Below, piece by piece: positions 1 to 11,901 of a stretch of 64,000 nt of DNA (its first letter is position 1; the number at the start of each line of letters is the position of its first letter). Source of the stretch: Pseudomonas sp. S09G 359. Its GTDB lineage: Bacteria > Pseudomonadota > Gammaproteobacteria > Pseudomonadales > Pseudomonadaceae. The translations under genes were made by a program, and so were the position numbers. The stretch is from contig NZ_CP025263.1 in the NCBI RefSeq assembly GCF_002843605.1, positions 4,307,501 to 4,371,500 on the forward strand, written 5' to 3'. The notes under the pieces were generated by a model that was not told where the DNA came from, did not search any database, and worked only from the letters and a program-made list of their open reading frames with translations.

Positions 1-3000
1 CGTAGCGGTATTCGGTGATTAGCGCGTGGCCTTTGCCACGGCGTTCGCGGATGAGGTTGCCGAAGGTGTCGTAGTCGTAATGGCGGTCACCCTGGATGGT
101 CAGGCGGTTGCCGGCGACGATGTCGGGGCCGGGGCGGTCTTGCATCAGCAGGTTGCCAGCGGGGTCGTGGGCGAAGCGTTCCTGGATGTCTTGGGAGTGA
201 TCGGCGCGGGTGAGGCGCGAGAGGGGGTCGTAGTGGTAGTGGTGTTCGCCTTTGCGGATGTCGAGCAGGCGGGTGAGGTTGCCGGATTTGTCGTAGTCGT
301 ATTGGCGCTGGTAGAGGGTGTGTTGCTGTTGGGTGACGGCGTGGGCGTGCAGGCGCTGTTGGTCGTCGTAGTGGTAGTGGCTGAGAAGTTGGCCTTGTTG
401 GCGTTGTTGTTCTTGACCCGCTTTGAACAGATGTGAGGTCAGGGTTGTGCCGTTCAGTTCGACGGTGGAAAGGTGGCCGCCTTTACCATGGTTGAACACC
501 AGGCGGTTGTTGTCCGGTAGGCGCAGGTGTTGCAGTTGGCCGCAGGCGTCGTAGCCATAGCGCAAGGTGCCCCAACCCTGGTGTTCGGCGGTGAGGCGGT
601 TTTGGGCGTCGTACTCGTAGGCGAGAAACCAGTGGCTATCGTCGACGCTTAGGAGATTGCCTTGGCGGTCGTAGGTATATTCAACAATGCTTTTGTCAGG
701 CAGGGTTTTTCGTACGAGACGGCCGGCATGATCGCGCTCGTAGCGGGTAACCAGCTGACTGCCGTCGTCACCGTGTTCGGTCTTTTCCTGCAGGTTGCCG
801 TTGAGGTCATAGTCGTAGGCGGTGCGCTGGCCGTCGAACGCGGTTTCCTGCTGGATCAGGCCATTGGGGTGGTAGTCGAGTGTGTAAGTCTCGCCGACTT
901 CGTTTTCTATCTCGGTGAGTAGTAACCGAACATTGTCATAGCGATACTTGACCTGGCTGCCATCGGCATTGATCCGGCGGCTAATCAGGTGCAGCCCATC
1001 GGCGTATTCGTAGCGGGTGACGTTCCCCAGTTCATCGCGTTCAGCGGTGATTTTTCCATAGGGGTTGTAGCTGTATTCCCGCGCCGCGCCGCCTGGCAAC
1101 ACCAAGCGAATCAAGCGGCTCACGCTATCCCACTGATACTGGGTCAGGGACCCAAACTCATCCTCGCGCGCAATCTGCCGCCCAAGATCGTCGTAGCGAT
1201 AACGCTTGATCCCACCATCGGGCAGCTGTTCTTCAACCCGCTGCCCACGCTCATTCCACACCAGCCGATGGCAACTGCCGTCGGGATACCAAACCCCAAT
1301 CAGTTGCCCATATTTGTCGTAGCTGTAATCCGTAACGTGGCCATCAGGATCGGTCTTGCGCACGACATCGCCCTGATCGTTGCGCTCATATTTCCAGACT
1401 GCTTTGCCACGCCGCACGACCCGTACGAAGCCATTGTCATGCTCGTACGAAGTTGGCTCATCGTCCCCCGGAAACAACGCCACCAAGCGGCCGGTTTCGT
1501 CGTATTGATACGCCGTCACCGCACCCAGCGGGTCTTGCTCAACCGTCAGCCGACCTTTGTCGTCATAGGATTTGAAATGCTTGGCGCCATCCGGATCAAT
1601 GCGCTGCACCAGCCGTGCGCGGTCATCGTGGACGTACACTTCCTGGCTACCATCGGCGTTGTGCACCGTGACGCGGCCGTTGTCGTCCCAGGCATAACGC
1701 GTGTCCATCTGTGAAAAGCTGGCCCAGTGCCGGACACAGCGTGCCGCCTTACCCGCGCGTTCCCACTCCCAAAAGAAGCTCGCCCCACCGGCCAGCCCAC
1801 GTTCCAATATGACGTGCTGATCGTCGTACCGATAAACCTCACATTCACCTACAGCATTGGTCGCCGAGGTCAGCCGGCCAGCGTCGTCATAGGCGTAGGA
1901 AACAATGCAAGACTCGGTAACCCATTCAAAGGGTTCATGGCCCTTGGCACGCTGAACCTGATAGTCCACCGCGACGATGCGACCCGACGCATAGCGCAAA
2001 ACCAGCGAGCGCCCGACACCGTTATCCAAACGCTCAATACGCCCGGAGTAGTCCCGAAAAATCCGCAACCGGTTGTCATACGCATCGCTGATCGAGACCA
2101 GCACGCCATCGCGAAAATGATAGAAACGTGAGGCTTGGGCCAGCACCAGTTCATCAGGCGAAGCGCCCAAATAAATGGCCGCTTCAGCCAGGCTATTGGT
2201 AATCGCCGGCCGAGAAACCGTAGGCAAAGGAAACTGAGTACGTCGGTTTTAGTGATCCGTCCACACCACCAAATCACCAGCAACAGAAAGCCGCTGCGCC
2301 AGGGCATGACTCCACCCAAACCCCAACCCGCAATCCACCTCCACCGCGCTGGTGCGATACACCCGCGTCCACTCAAACGGCAGCACCCCATCCAGCGCCC
2401 CATCGGTCAGCGTCAGCAATTCCTCGCCAGTGACCATCGACACCGGGCAGCCATGGGTCGCGGTCTTATCCGCAGAAGCTACCGCATCCCCCTTCGGGTT
2501 TTTCGCCGACAGGGGAACGTCATCTACGTGTTCCTGCCTGACCAACACCGTCTGCTGGGATTTGCTGCGCACCGCTGGCACCGGGTTGGCAACCAACTGC
2601 TCCCCAGCCTTCAACTGCGCAGCCGGTACCGACTTGATCGCCATCGCCGGGCCACCCAGCAAAATCGGCTTCGCCACCTCACCATGGTCATCCAGGCGCG
2701 ATTTGCCGAACCGCGCGGCCATGTGCTCCAGCCACTGTCGCGCCCGATGCGACTTGATACCTCCCAACACCTTCGCACTGATACGCACCGCCATCCCCAT
2801 CCCGGCAGTGGCAAGCGCGAGCAGCAGGTTGATCAGCACCTCGGCGCTGATTTCCCCCAACACCTCATTCATATATGGCGGGGGCAGCAAACGCATCCAA
2901 CTGACCATCGCCGCCACATAAATAAACAACAGCGGCTCATCGCTGAGCACCAGCAAACCTTTGGCGAGGGTTTCGGCGCTGACGGCCAGCAGCTTTTCAA

Positions 3001-3739
3001 ACTCGGCCTGCGACAAGTAATGCAGGAGTTTTTCCGCGTTTTCCAGCGGGTGGCTCAGCCACTGGAGCAGTTGCTGGATGTTGTCCCACACCGAGTACAG
3101 TGCGTCGCCGAACCCACTGGCATAGGCCTTGTGCAACGTCAGATAGCGCTGGAGGAAGTTGACTTCGGAGTAATCCTTCCACAACGGCTCAAACGTGCCC
3201 CTCCACTCACTGCGCAGCCAGCCCTCAAGCGGTGTAATAACCGACTGATACGAGGCATACAGCGCCTTGAAGTGTTCCTTCGAAACGTTGGGGTAAAAGT
3301 TGACCCGGTATTTCTGGTTGCGATCACACTCGGTGATTTCCAGAATGCCGCTGGGCCCGATGGTCTTATGGATCGGCTCGCCCAGCGGACCGCCGTTTGG
3401 ATCAATGCGTTGCAGCACGACAGGCGTATTGCCAATAGGCACGAACCGCGAACTCTGGAACATATGCACCAGGGTCAACGTACCGTCAGCTTTGCACTGC
3501 GCGGTGGTGCTGCTGGGAAACAGCGAGCGGTTGATCGGCGCGACCAACGCCACCTCATCCCCGACCTTGAATACCTGTTCGATATCCAGTGCCGAAAAGC
3601 TGAAATAGCTTTCCGCCCACATGTCGTAGCTGTTTAAGCAGCGCTTGAATTCGCCAATAACTGATTCAACGTCTCGCGTCTTCGAATCCATGGCCGCGAG
3701 CACCAGCAAGCCAATGGTTTGGCCCGTCGCGCCGATCAA
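1..3739 (-). pseudogene. RHS/YD-repeat toxin-type protein, interrupted by an in-frame stop, partial
   Basis: Large YD-repeat protein of the polymorphic-toxin type; any toxin tip lies beyond the left edge. From the right, about 380 residues of N-terminal domain with a hydrophobic helical part near residues 250-310 lead into the RHS entry segment (GCPVSMVTGEELLTL, LPFEWTRVYRTSA), then many YD repeats (YRYDDLGRQ, YEYDAQNRLT, YDYDTFGNL). A TAA at 2249-2251 interrupts the frame inside a normal stretch (VVWTDH stop NRRTQFPLP). The same frame is open on both sides down to base 2, so this is one nonsense change, not an indel. The start is unclear: ATG 3691 or TTG 3739. An ATG at 3780 has a better Shine-Dalgarno (GAGGG) but is in another frame and stops after 14 codons, which hints at a second lesion. 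Two shorter products cannot be excluded. Confidence 0.8.
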
Positions 3740-3985
3740 GAGCCAGCCCCATCAACCCAAACACCCACCAGAAAAACCATCTGCAATCCCTCGCACTGTG
3801 TGATCAGGCGAAGGACTTTGCAGAGGTTTTCAGGAGGGGTCTGTAGTGCCTATCCGTCAGTTACGTGGGATCTTTCGAGGAATATTGTCCTACTTCCACC
3901 ACGCAAACCGCGCAAAACCGGCATACAGTTAAAGCACTCCGTCACCTAGAACGGAGGTGTGCCCTGATGAGTGAGGAACCCAGCG

Positions 3986-4579
3986 ATGCCGTGGAAAAAC
4001 TCCGATACGCGCTACAGCACCATGTCGATTGCGTTGCACTGGTTGATGGTGGTGTTGCTGGCGGTGGTCTACGCCTGCATTGAGTTACGCGGCCAATTTC
4101 CCAAAGGCAGCGGTGCGCGAACGTTGATCGTTGAAATGCACTTTATGTTCGGCCTCACCGTGTTTGTGCTGGTGTGGCTGCGCCTGTTCGCGCGCAGCCT
4201 GGGGGTGGCGCCGAAGATTGTGCCGGCGCCGCCGCAGTGGCAAGCCCTGCTGGCCACGCTGATGCACTTTGCGCTGTATGCGCTGATGATTGGTATGCCG
4301 ATTGCGGGTTGGCTGATCGTCAGTGCCGAAGGGCATTCGGTGATGTTCTACGGCATGGAGTTGCCGCCGTTGATCGGCGAGGACAAGGCGCTGGCCAAGA
4401 CGATTGAAGGCTGGCACGTGCTGTTCGGCAAGATTGGTTACTGGCTGATCGGGCTGCATGCGTTGGCGGGGATTTTTCATCACTATGTGATGCGCGATAA
4501 CACCGCGATGCGCATGATGCCGGGTGGCAGGGGGATTGCTTCCGGTGGCATGGGATCCGCCAACAAATCTGTCGACTGA
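3986..4579 (+). CDS. Cytochrome b561 family inner-membrane protein
   Basis: Diheme b-type cytochrome of the bacterial CybB/YceJ family, a membrane electron carrier thought to pass electrons between quinol and acceptors such as superoxide. The 197-residue product has four hydrophobic segments. Histidines sit where heme ligands are expected: SIALHWL near the N-terminus, VEMHFMFGL in the second helix, and GWHVLF and GLHALAGIFHHY near the end. ATG 3986 is preferred over GTG 3971 because GAGG lies 9 nt upstream and homologues start MPWKNS. It stands alone between a decayed RHS gene and a convergent PLP enzyme, with a single REP hairpin behind its stop. Confidence 0.88.
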   Translation: MPWKNSDTRYSTMSIALHWLMVVLLAVVYACIELRGQFPKGSGARTLIVEMHFMFGLTVFVLVWLRLFARSLGVAPKIVPAPPQWQALLATLMHFALYALMIGMPIAGWLIVSAEGHSVMFYGMELPPLIGEDKALAKTIEGWHVLFGKIGYWLIGLHALAGIFHHYVMRDNTAMRMMPGGRGIASGGMGSANKSVD

Positions 4580-4585
4580 TGCACC

Positions 4586-4613
4586 GTTATCGGGGGCAAG
4601 CCCCCTCCCACAG
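4586..4613. repeat. Single REP palindrome
   Basis: Half-REPIN with the core CGGGGGCAAGCCCCCTCCCAC, between the convergent b561 and PLP-enzyme genes. It matches the dominant REP class of this window and may serve as a transcription stop for both genes. Confidence 0.8.
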
Positions 4614-4623
4614 GGATTTTGTG

Positions 4624-5514
4624 TCAGGCGTCAAACCCGCGGCGGCCTTGTAAACCGCCGGTGTGGAGGAAAATCAGGCGAGTGCCGGGGAGAAAGCGCC
4701 CGGCGTCGATCTGCTGCTTTAACGCCAGTAGCGCTTTACCGGTGTAGAGCGGTTCCAGCGGCAGGCCGCAGGTCTTTTCGGTGGTTTCGATAAACTCCAG
4801 TAACAGCGGATCGACCTTGGCGAAGCCGCCACGACTGGCGTCGAGCAATTCATATCCGCCTTGTGCAATAGCGGCGATGTTCTGCGCCACGCCATGGTCG
4901 TCCGGCACCGCCATCGCGCCGTAGACCGGATGTGCGCCCGCCTCGGCCAGCGCCAAACCCGCCAGCGTGGTGCCGGTGCCCGCCGCCAGCCACCATGCGT
5001 GGTAATCGGACCAACCCAGCACGCTCAACTGCGTGCGGGCGTGTTCGACCAATACGCCACAGCCCAATGCGCCTGCCAGCCCGCCACCGCCCTCGGGCAC
5101 GGGGTGAAACTCAGGATATTGCTCACGCCAGGGCAACCAGAAACCCGCTTCATGCCGCGCACGATAGCCGCCATAACCCAGCCAATGCAGGTGCATGCCG
5201 AAGGCTTTGAGATCGAGGACGGTGGGTGTGTCTTGCGGATGACCCCGCAGCAAACCGACGGTGGCGAAGCCAAAACGCTTGCCCGCCGCCGCCAGCGCGT
5301 GCAGATGGTTGGAATGGGCGCCGCCCAGGCTGATGATCCCGCGGGCACCGGCCTGTTGCGCCAGGGTCAGATGCTCGGTGAGCTTGAACCATTTATTACC
5401 GCTGATCAGCGGGTCGATGCGGTCCAGGCGCAGCACCGCCAACTCCACGCCGTTGAGCCAATCCAGCTGCACGGGTTCAAGGGGAGCGCGGGGAAGCCAA
5501 TCGAAGGGGCCCAT
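4624..5514 (-). CDS. PLP-dependent ACC deaminase / D-cysteine desulfhydrase family protein
   Basis: Fold-type II PLP enzyme of 296 residues. The cofactor lysine is in PLISGNKWFKL, followed by the GGAHSNHLHALA phosphate/substrate loop, a Gly-rich AAGTGTTLAG segment and a C-terminal LHTGGLQGRRG motif, the usual order in the family. Members deaminate 1-aminocyclopropane-1-carboxylate or desulfhydrate D-cysteine, and the sequence alone does not decide which. The length is slightly below the 330 or so of true ACC deaminases, so a broader D-cysteine desulfhydrase-like role is more likely. It stands alone upstream of fadH on the same strand; a short GC hairpin (ccccgcgcgggg, about 5568-5579) separates the two. 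Confidence 0.8.
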   Translation of the reverse strand: MGPFDWLPRAPLEPVQLDWLNGVELAVLRLDRIDPLISGNKWFKLTEHLTLAQQAGARGIISLGGAHSNHLHALAAAGKRFGFATVGLLRGHPQDTPTVLDLKAFGMHLHWLGYGGYRARHEAGFWLPWREQYPEFHPVPEGGGGLAGALGCGVLVEHARTQLSVLGWSDYHAWWLAAGTGTTLAGLALAEAGAHPVYGAMAVPDDHGVAQNIAAIAQGGYELLDASRGGFAKVDPLLLEFIETTEKTCGLPLEPLYTGKALLALKQQIDAGRFLPGTRLIFLHTGGLQGRRGFDA

Positions 5515-5582
5515 CGGAAAAAGTCTGCATGAAAAACGGGGCAGTAGTCTAACACCTGTCCAACACCGCCCCGCGCGGGGTC

Positions 5583-7682
<2,100 letters not shown>

Positions 7683-7778
7683 TTATGTCCCACAGACTAA
7701 GAGGCGGTGGACGACGGCTCAATGACCGAAACTGACAAGTTATTGATCCAAATGCACAGTGCCCGGTTCCCCATTCCC

Positions 7779-8756
7779 TTATTCGTCGGGGTTTTCCAGT
7801 GCCAGTACCAGTGCCTGTAGAAAGTCTGCCGCCTGTTTTCCCGTTACAGCCCGATGGTCGAACGTCAGCGACAGTGGCAGAACCGGGTGCACATGCACTT
7901 CGCCGTTCATCGCTACGGGCTCTTCACGAATGCCACCGGCGCCGATAATCGCGACTTGCGGGGGCATGACGATAGGCGTGGCGTAGCGGCAAGATAACGC
8001 ACCGAAATTCGAAAGCGTTATGGTTGCGCCCTGCAAGTCCGCAGGTTTTAGGGTTCGAGCCCTGGCCTCGCGACGTAGCTGTGCCAGCTGGCGTTTGAGT
8101 TCTGCGGTAGGTCGCGAGCCAACGCCACGCAGCACCGGCACGAATAATCCTTGATCGGTGTTGACGGCAATGCCCAGGTCGACCTGACCATGGGACTTGA
8201 CCGACAGCGATTGCCGCTCGAACCAGCAGTTGAGCGCCGGGTGTAAACGGCATGCGGTGGCTACAGCCTTGATCAAGCGCATCAATGGATCACGCGATTC
8301 ACGCCAACAGTACAAGTCAGCATCGGCAAAAATACTGACGGGTACAACAGACGCAGCTGATCGCTCCATGCTCAACACCATGCTCCGGCTCACGCCCTGC
8401 AGTACCGTCGCGCCAGCGGTAATCCCGAACGCCCGAGTTGAAGGCGACGCGCCGATGAAAAAATCATCACTGTCACTGCATTCGTGGGTGTCCAGGCGCC
8501 CTACCACAGTGCCGGCATCCGCGGCCATGGCGTAGCTGAGCAACGGGGTACCTACCGCCAGAATATCGCCCGGTTCTCCATAGGTTTTTGCAACCAGTCC
8601 GGCGTAAGGGGCCGGAATATCGACAACGGCCTTTGCAGTTTCCACCGATACCAGGAGCTGATCGATTTCGAGACTGTCCCCGACTTGGACATGCCACTTG
8701 AGAATCTGCGCTTCATGCAGCCCCTCACCCAAATCCGGAAGATTAAAATGTTTCAT
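7779..8756 (-). CDS. 2-oxoacid dehydrogenase E2 acyltransferase, lacking most of the peripheral-subunit-binding domain
   Basis: Dihydrolipoyl acyltransferase that would move an acyl group from E1 to CoA. Residues 1-76 are one lipoyl domain with the lipoylated lysine in VETAKAVVD. The acyltransferase domain begins near residue 120 (LQGVSRSMVLSMER) and ends with LTFDHRAVTGKQAADF, carrying the catalytic histidine. Between them there is only a stub (ASPSTRAFGITAGATV) where family members have a roughly 35-residue E1/E3-binding domain, so at 325 residues it is short. Start and preceding stop overlap as TAATG. It is the last gene of the seven-gene operon. No E3 gene is nearby, so lipoamide dehydrogenase must come from elsewhere. 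Confidence 0.85.
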   Translation of the reverse strand: MKHFNLPDLGEGLHEAQILKWHVQVGDSLEIDQLLVSVETAKAVVDIPAPYAGLVAKTYGEPGDILAVGTPLLSYAMAADAGTVVGRLDTHECSDSDDFFIGASPSTRAFGITAGATVLQGVSRSMVLSMERSAASVVPVSIFADADLYCWRESRDPLMRLIKAVATACRLHPALNCWFERQSLSVKSHGQVDLGIAVNTDQGLFVPVLRGVGSRPTAELKRQLAQLRREARARTLKPADLQGATITLSNFGALSCRYATPIVMPPQVAIIGAGGIREEPVAMNGEVHVHPVLPLSLTFDHRAVTGKQAADFLQALVLALENPDE

Positions 8757-9760
8757 TACGCCTCCCTGGTCGAAAACCGGGGTTCAAACATAGGGCTGCA
8801 CGCCGCTAGGATGTCTTCGACAGCCGGAATATAAAGGTGCTCCAGCCGAAAAAGCGGCGGTGGGATATCAAGGGCGGTCACTCGTACAATGGGCGCCACG
8901 AGGCGGTCGAACACATGCTCATATAGGCTCGCTGCGATTTCGGCGCCCACTGCGCAGGAGCGAGGCGCCTCATGGATGATTACACACCGGCCCGTCTTAC
9001 TCACCGACGCCGCCAATGTATGAATATCCAAAGGTTTGAGGCACCCGACATCGATTACTTCGGCGCAAATTCCCTGTGTATACAACGCATCTGCGCACTT
9101 AAGCGTTTCCAGCAAGCTGGCGCCCCAACTGATGAGCGTGATGTCATTGCCCTCGCGCAAAGTAAAACAACTGTCCAGCGGCAGACGTTTTCCGTCATCA
9201 GAAAACCTCGAGGTGTGCGTGCGATACAGGCGAGTCGGTTCAAGGAAGATCACCGGGTCGGGATCGTCAATCGCCGCAAGCAAAAGACCATATGCCCGGG
9301 CAGGTGAAGACGGCACCACTACCCTCAGCCCGGGTATTTGAGCAAATAACGCCTCAGTACTTTCACTGTGATGCTCAGGTGCATGGATGCCGCCGCCCAT
9401 CGGTGTGCGAACAACCATTGGGCAGGTGATCCGACCTCTCGTACGGTTGCGCATCCTGCTGGCATGGGAGATCAGGTGTTCCATGGCTGCATAGATAAAC
9501 CCCATGAACTGAAACTCCACCACCGGCTTCAACCCCTGGGCTGCCATGCCGACCGCCAGGCCACCCAGCATTGTTTCCGCCAGCGGCGTATCAATTACGC
9601 GACCCGTACCGAAACGCTCGCTGAGACCTTGGGTGGCGCGAAACACGCCGCCATTTATCCCCACGTCCTCGCCCATCACCACGACGTTCGGATCCTCGGT
9701 CATGGCACGATGCAGGGCGAGATTCACGGCTTCCAATAGGCTGATTGTTTCAGCAGTCAT
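8756..9760 (-). CDS. 2-oxoacid dehydrogenase E1 component, beta subunit
   Basis: Beta subunit (334 residues) of a heterotetrameric E1 of the branched-chain or acetoin type, which with the alpha subunit decarboxylates a 2-oxoacid on ThDP and acylates the E2 lipoyl arm. Typical features are VVVMGEDVG near the N-terminus, DTPLAETMLGGLAVGMA, MRNRTRGRITCPMVVRTPMG, PEHHSESTEALFAQIPGLRVVVPSSP and the late VIIHEAPRSCAVGAEIA. The gene overlaps the E1 alpha stop by 11 bp and its own stop overlaps the E2 start, so the three are translationally coupled. Which 2-oxoacid is used is not visible. The setting next to a KASIII-like enzyme suggests a starter acyl-CoA supply. Confidence 0.92.
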   Translation of the reverse strand: MTAETISLLEAVNLALHRAMTEDPNVVVMGEDVGINGGVFRATQGLSERFGTGRVIDTPLAETMLGGLAVGMAAQGLKPVVEFQFMGFIYAAMEHLISHASRMRNRTRGRITCPMVVRTPMGGGIHAPEHHSESTEALFAQIPGLRVVVPSSPARAYGLLLAAIDDPDPVIFLEPTRLYRTHTSRFSDDGKRLPLDSCFTLREGNDITLISWGASLLETLKCADALYTQGICAEVIDVGCLKPLDIHTLAASVSKTGRCVIIHEAPRSCAVGAEIAASLYEHVFDRLVAPIVRVTALDIPPPLFRLEHLYIPAVEDILAACSPMFEPRFSTREA

Positions 9761-10850
9761 GGCTGCCTCCCGGCGAGCGGCGCGCCACCCGCTTCATAAG
9801 CTCCAGGCGCTGTGCAGCCAAGCAATTCGGCCAGTCAGCATAGACATAGTCCATCACCGACGCGGGAGCCTGAGCGTTCACAGCCTCAAACCGTTGCACC
9901 GCCTGATCGACGAAGTGCCTGCACTCTGCAATCAGTGCCTGCTCACGTTCGTCATCCCAGAATCCGTTGCCCGCCATATAAGTGCGCAAGCGACTTACCG
10001 GCTCCTGCGACCAGGCTTGCCGGGTTTCCTCGGCATCTCGATAGCGGGTGGCATCATCCGCCGTCGTATGGTCACTGAGCCGATAGGTGACGCATTCAAT
10101 CAGCGTCGCGCCCTCACCTCTGCGCGCCTGGTTCAATGCCGACTTCAGGCATTCGTAAACCGAAAAAACATCGTTGCCATCGACTATCTCACCGCGAATC
10201 CCTGCCCCCACGGCTTTGTCAGCCAAGGTGCGCGCCGCACTTTGAAGCCGCCGAGGCACGGAAATCGCCCATTGGTTATTGTTGACGACAAACACCACGG
10301 GCAATTGCCATACCCCCGCGACATTTAGGGCTTCGAGGAAGTCGCCTTTGCTGGTAGCGCCGTCACCGCACGTAGCCACACACACCCTCGGCTCACCACG
10401 CAGTTTGAAAGCGCTGGCAGCACCGCACGCATGCAGGGCTTGCGTAGCGATCGGAACGCAAACCGGAAAGTCCTGGGCGAATGCAGGTTTGGAGAAAAAG
10501 CTACCGCGTTCATCCCCAGCCCAGTAAAGAAGGATGTCTTCCATCCGCATACCACGCATTAGTTGCACGGCGGAGTCGCGGTAATAAGGGGTCAACACAT
10601 CGTTCTCGGCCATCAAGCTGCCGATGGCAACGCCAATTGCCTCTTGACCCAATGCAGAGGCGTAGGTGCCGATGCGGCCGGTTCGTTGTAGGGCCACCGC
10701 CTTCTGATCGAAGAGCCGAGTCAGAACCATTTGCCGGTACAGCGCCATGACGAGCCCTTTGTCGCCTAAACAATCAGGCAATATTCCCTTTACAACGCCA
10801 TCGGGCCTCAAATAGTGGGTGTAGCGAGAGGAGTTCCTAAAAGTAGACAT
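9750..10850 (-). CDS. 2-oxoacid dehydrogenase E1 component, alpha subunit
   Basis: Alpha subunit (366 residues) with the ThDP/Mg-binding motif GDGATSKGDFLEALNVAG...NNNQWAIS at about 170-210, and the family stretch YRQMVLTRLFDQKAVALQRTGRIGTY near the start. The phosphorylation-loop region YRLSDHTTADDATRYRD resembles branched-chain 2-oxoacid dehydrogenases. The start is ATG 10850 with GGAGG six bases upstream. About 225 bp without a gene separate it from the AveC-like gene, so an internal promoter is possible. Base composition here is closer to the chromosome than in the four genes upstream, suggesting the operon was assembled from two sources. Confidence 0.9.
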   Translation of the reverse strand: MSTFRNSSRYTHYLRPDGVVKGILPDCLGDKGLVMALYRQMVLTRLFDQKAVALQRTGRIGTYASALGQEAIGVAIGSLMAENDVLTPYYRDSAVQLMRGMRMEDILLYWAGDERGSFFSKPAFAQDFPVCVPIATQALHACGAASAFKLRGEPRVCVATCGDGATSKGDFLEALNVAGVWQLPVVFVVNNNQWAISVPRRLQSAARTLADKAVGAGIRGEIVDGNDVFSVYECLKSALNQARRGEGATLIECVTYRLSDHTTADDATRYRDAEETRQAWSQEPVSRLRTYMAGNGFWDDEREQALIAECRHFVDQAVQRFEAVNAQAPASVMDYVYADWPNCLAAQRLELMKRVARRSPGGSHDC

Positions 10851-11074
10851 CCTGCGCCTCCGAAAGAGACCGTTATGGGTCAGCGGCGAATCCCCATGTA
10901 ACTGGGGAACTCAATTGTTGTCACACCGAAACTTCCGATCGCCCAATGCATAACTATCGCAGTGACAAGGACAACATTCACAAATCCAACCATCGCCAAA
11001 AGACGCAAAAAAAGATGCACTCCGACGGAAAATTTATATTGGGGATTGATTCTTTCAATAACGGAATAGCCCTG

Positions 11075-11863
11075 CTACTGAGCCTGAAAACGCAACAATC
11101 CAATGGGGGTGCAGATTGCAGCGATTATCAGTGGCGCGTAGATAGGTATTTGATAGGCCTTACCAGACCACAGAGTCAAATTCGGGATAACAATATTGAA
11201 GGCGTACAACCCCGGAAATACGAAAAACAACTCCAATACAAAGTCTAGAACCGCGAGCAATAAAAAACCTGAAAACACCATACCGAGCGCATTACATTTT
11301 GGCCAAAACCGTTTTATAACGCGTAGGGTCGCACATAAAACCATACCAAACAGGACAAACCACCAGCCATATAATCCCAGCACAAACACTATTGGCTCAG
11401 GCGTAAGATTACCTCCATTAGAAAACCAGCCTGGAATAAATGAATTCCAACTACCCCAATTGATCAGATAAGCATTGTAGATCACTAATGGATTGAAAAA
11501 ATTAATCACCGTATCTAACCAGCCTGCTGACAGCCCCCCACCAACCAGCAAAAAATCCCAAGCAACCTTGCCTTCTCTAACCGATTTTATAACGTTATAC
11601 AGAACACACAAAACCAACAAAAAAACCACATTAAACTGAGTAACCCAAGCCGACACCTTGGTTTCGAATGGAACTCCATCAGCGCCCGTGGAAAAAGGCA
11701 TGAGGTCGGAAAAAAGCAACCAAGATGTAAATACATAAGTCTGCAACCCCGCAAAAAATAACCCTATAATAGCCCAAGCCACCAAAGGCTGCTTAATCAC
11801 TTTCGAAACTTTATAAATATCCGACCACATTACAACACCGAATATATTCCCATGCTTTATCAT
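11075..11863 (-). CDS. AveC-like (spirocyclase family) integral membrane protein
   Basis: Membrane protein of 262 residues with about six or seven hydrophobic segments. The block WLDTVINFFNPLVIYNAYL followed by NWGSWNSFIPGW and TPEPIVFVLGLYGW matches the pattern I associate with the AveC-like family, named after the avermectin spiroketal-forming protein and otherwise mostly seen in actinobacteria. That assignment is from recognition of the motif, not a search. The start is ATG 11863, which has a perfect AGGAGG six bases upstream; GTG 11866 is adjacent. It is strongly AT-rich compared with the chromosome. Sitting directly after a P450, it could cyclise or channel the oxidised product; its biochemical role here is unknown. 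Confidence 0.6.
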   Translation of the reverse strand: MIKHGNIFGVVMWSDIYKVSKVIKQPLVAWAIIGLFFAGLQTYVFTSWLLFSDLMPFSTGADGVPFETKVSAWVTQFNVVFLLVLCVLYNVIKSVREGKVAWDFLLVGGGLSAGWLDTVINFFNPLVIYNAYLINWGSWNSFIPGWFSNGGNLTPEPIVFVLGLYGWWFVLFGMVLCATLRVIKRFWPKCNALGMVFSGFLLLAVLDFVLELFFVFPGLYAFNIVIPNLTLWSGKAYQIPIYAPLIIAAICTPIGLLRFQAQ

Positions 11864-11901
11864 CACCCACCTCCTGCCGAACCGACAGTTGCTTCATAAG
11901 C

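Noticed and set aside
2135..3637. 500-codon plus-strand frame opposite the RHS gene
   Set aside because: Composition (excess His/Gln/Arg) is that of an antisense shadow; the minus strand has clear RHS motifs.
8700..8756. Unusual DHRxxTG in the E2 catalytic motif instead of DHRxxDG
   Set aside because: Thr or Asn at that position is common in bacterial E2 proteins, so it is not a sign of inactivity.
10946..11248. Plus-strand frame of 100 codons between the E1alpha and AveC-like genes
   Set aside because: It overlaps the AveC-like coding region, has no ribosome site and an unlikely composition; read as non-coding.
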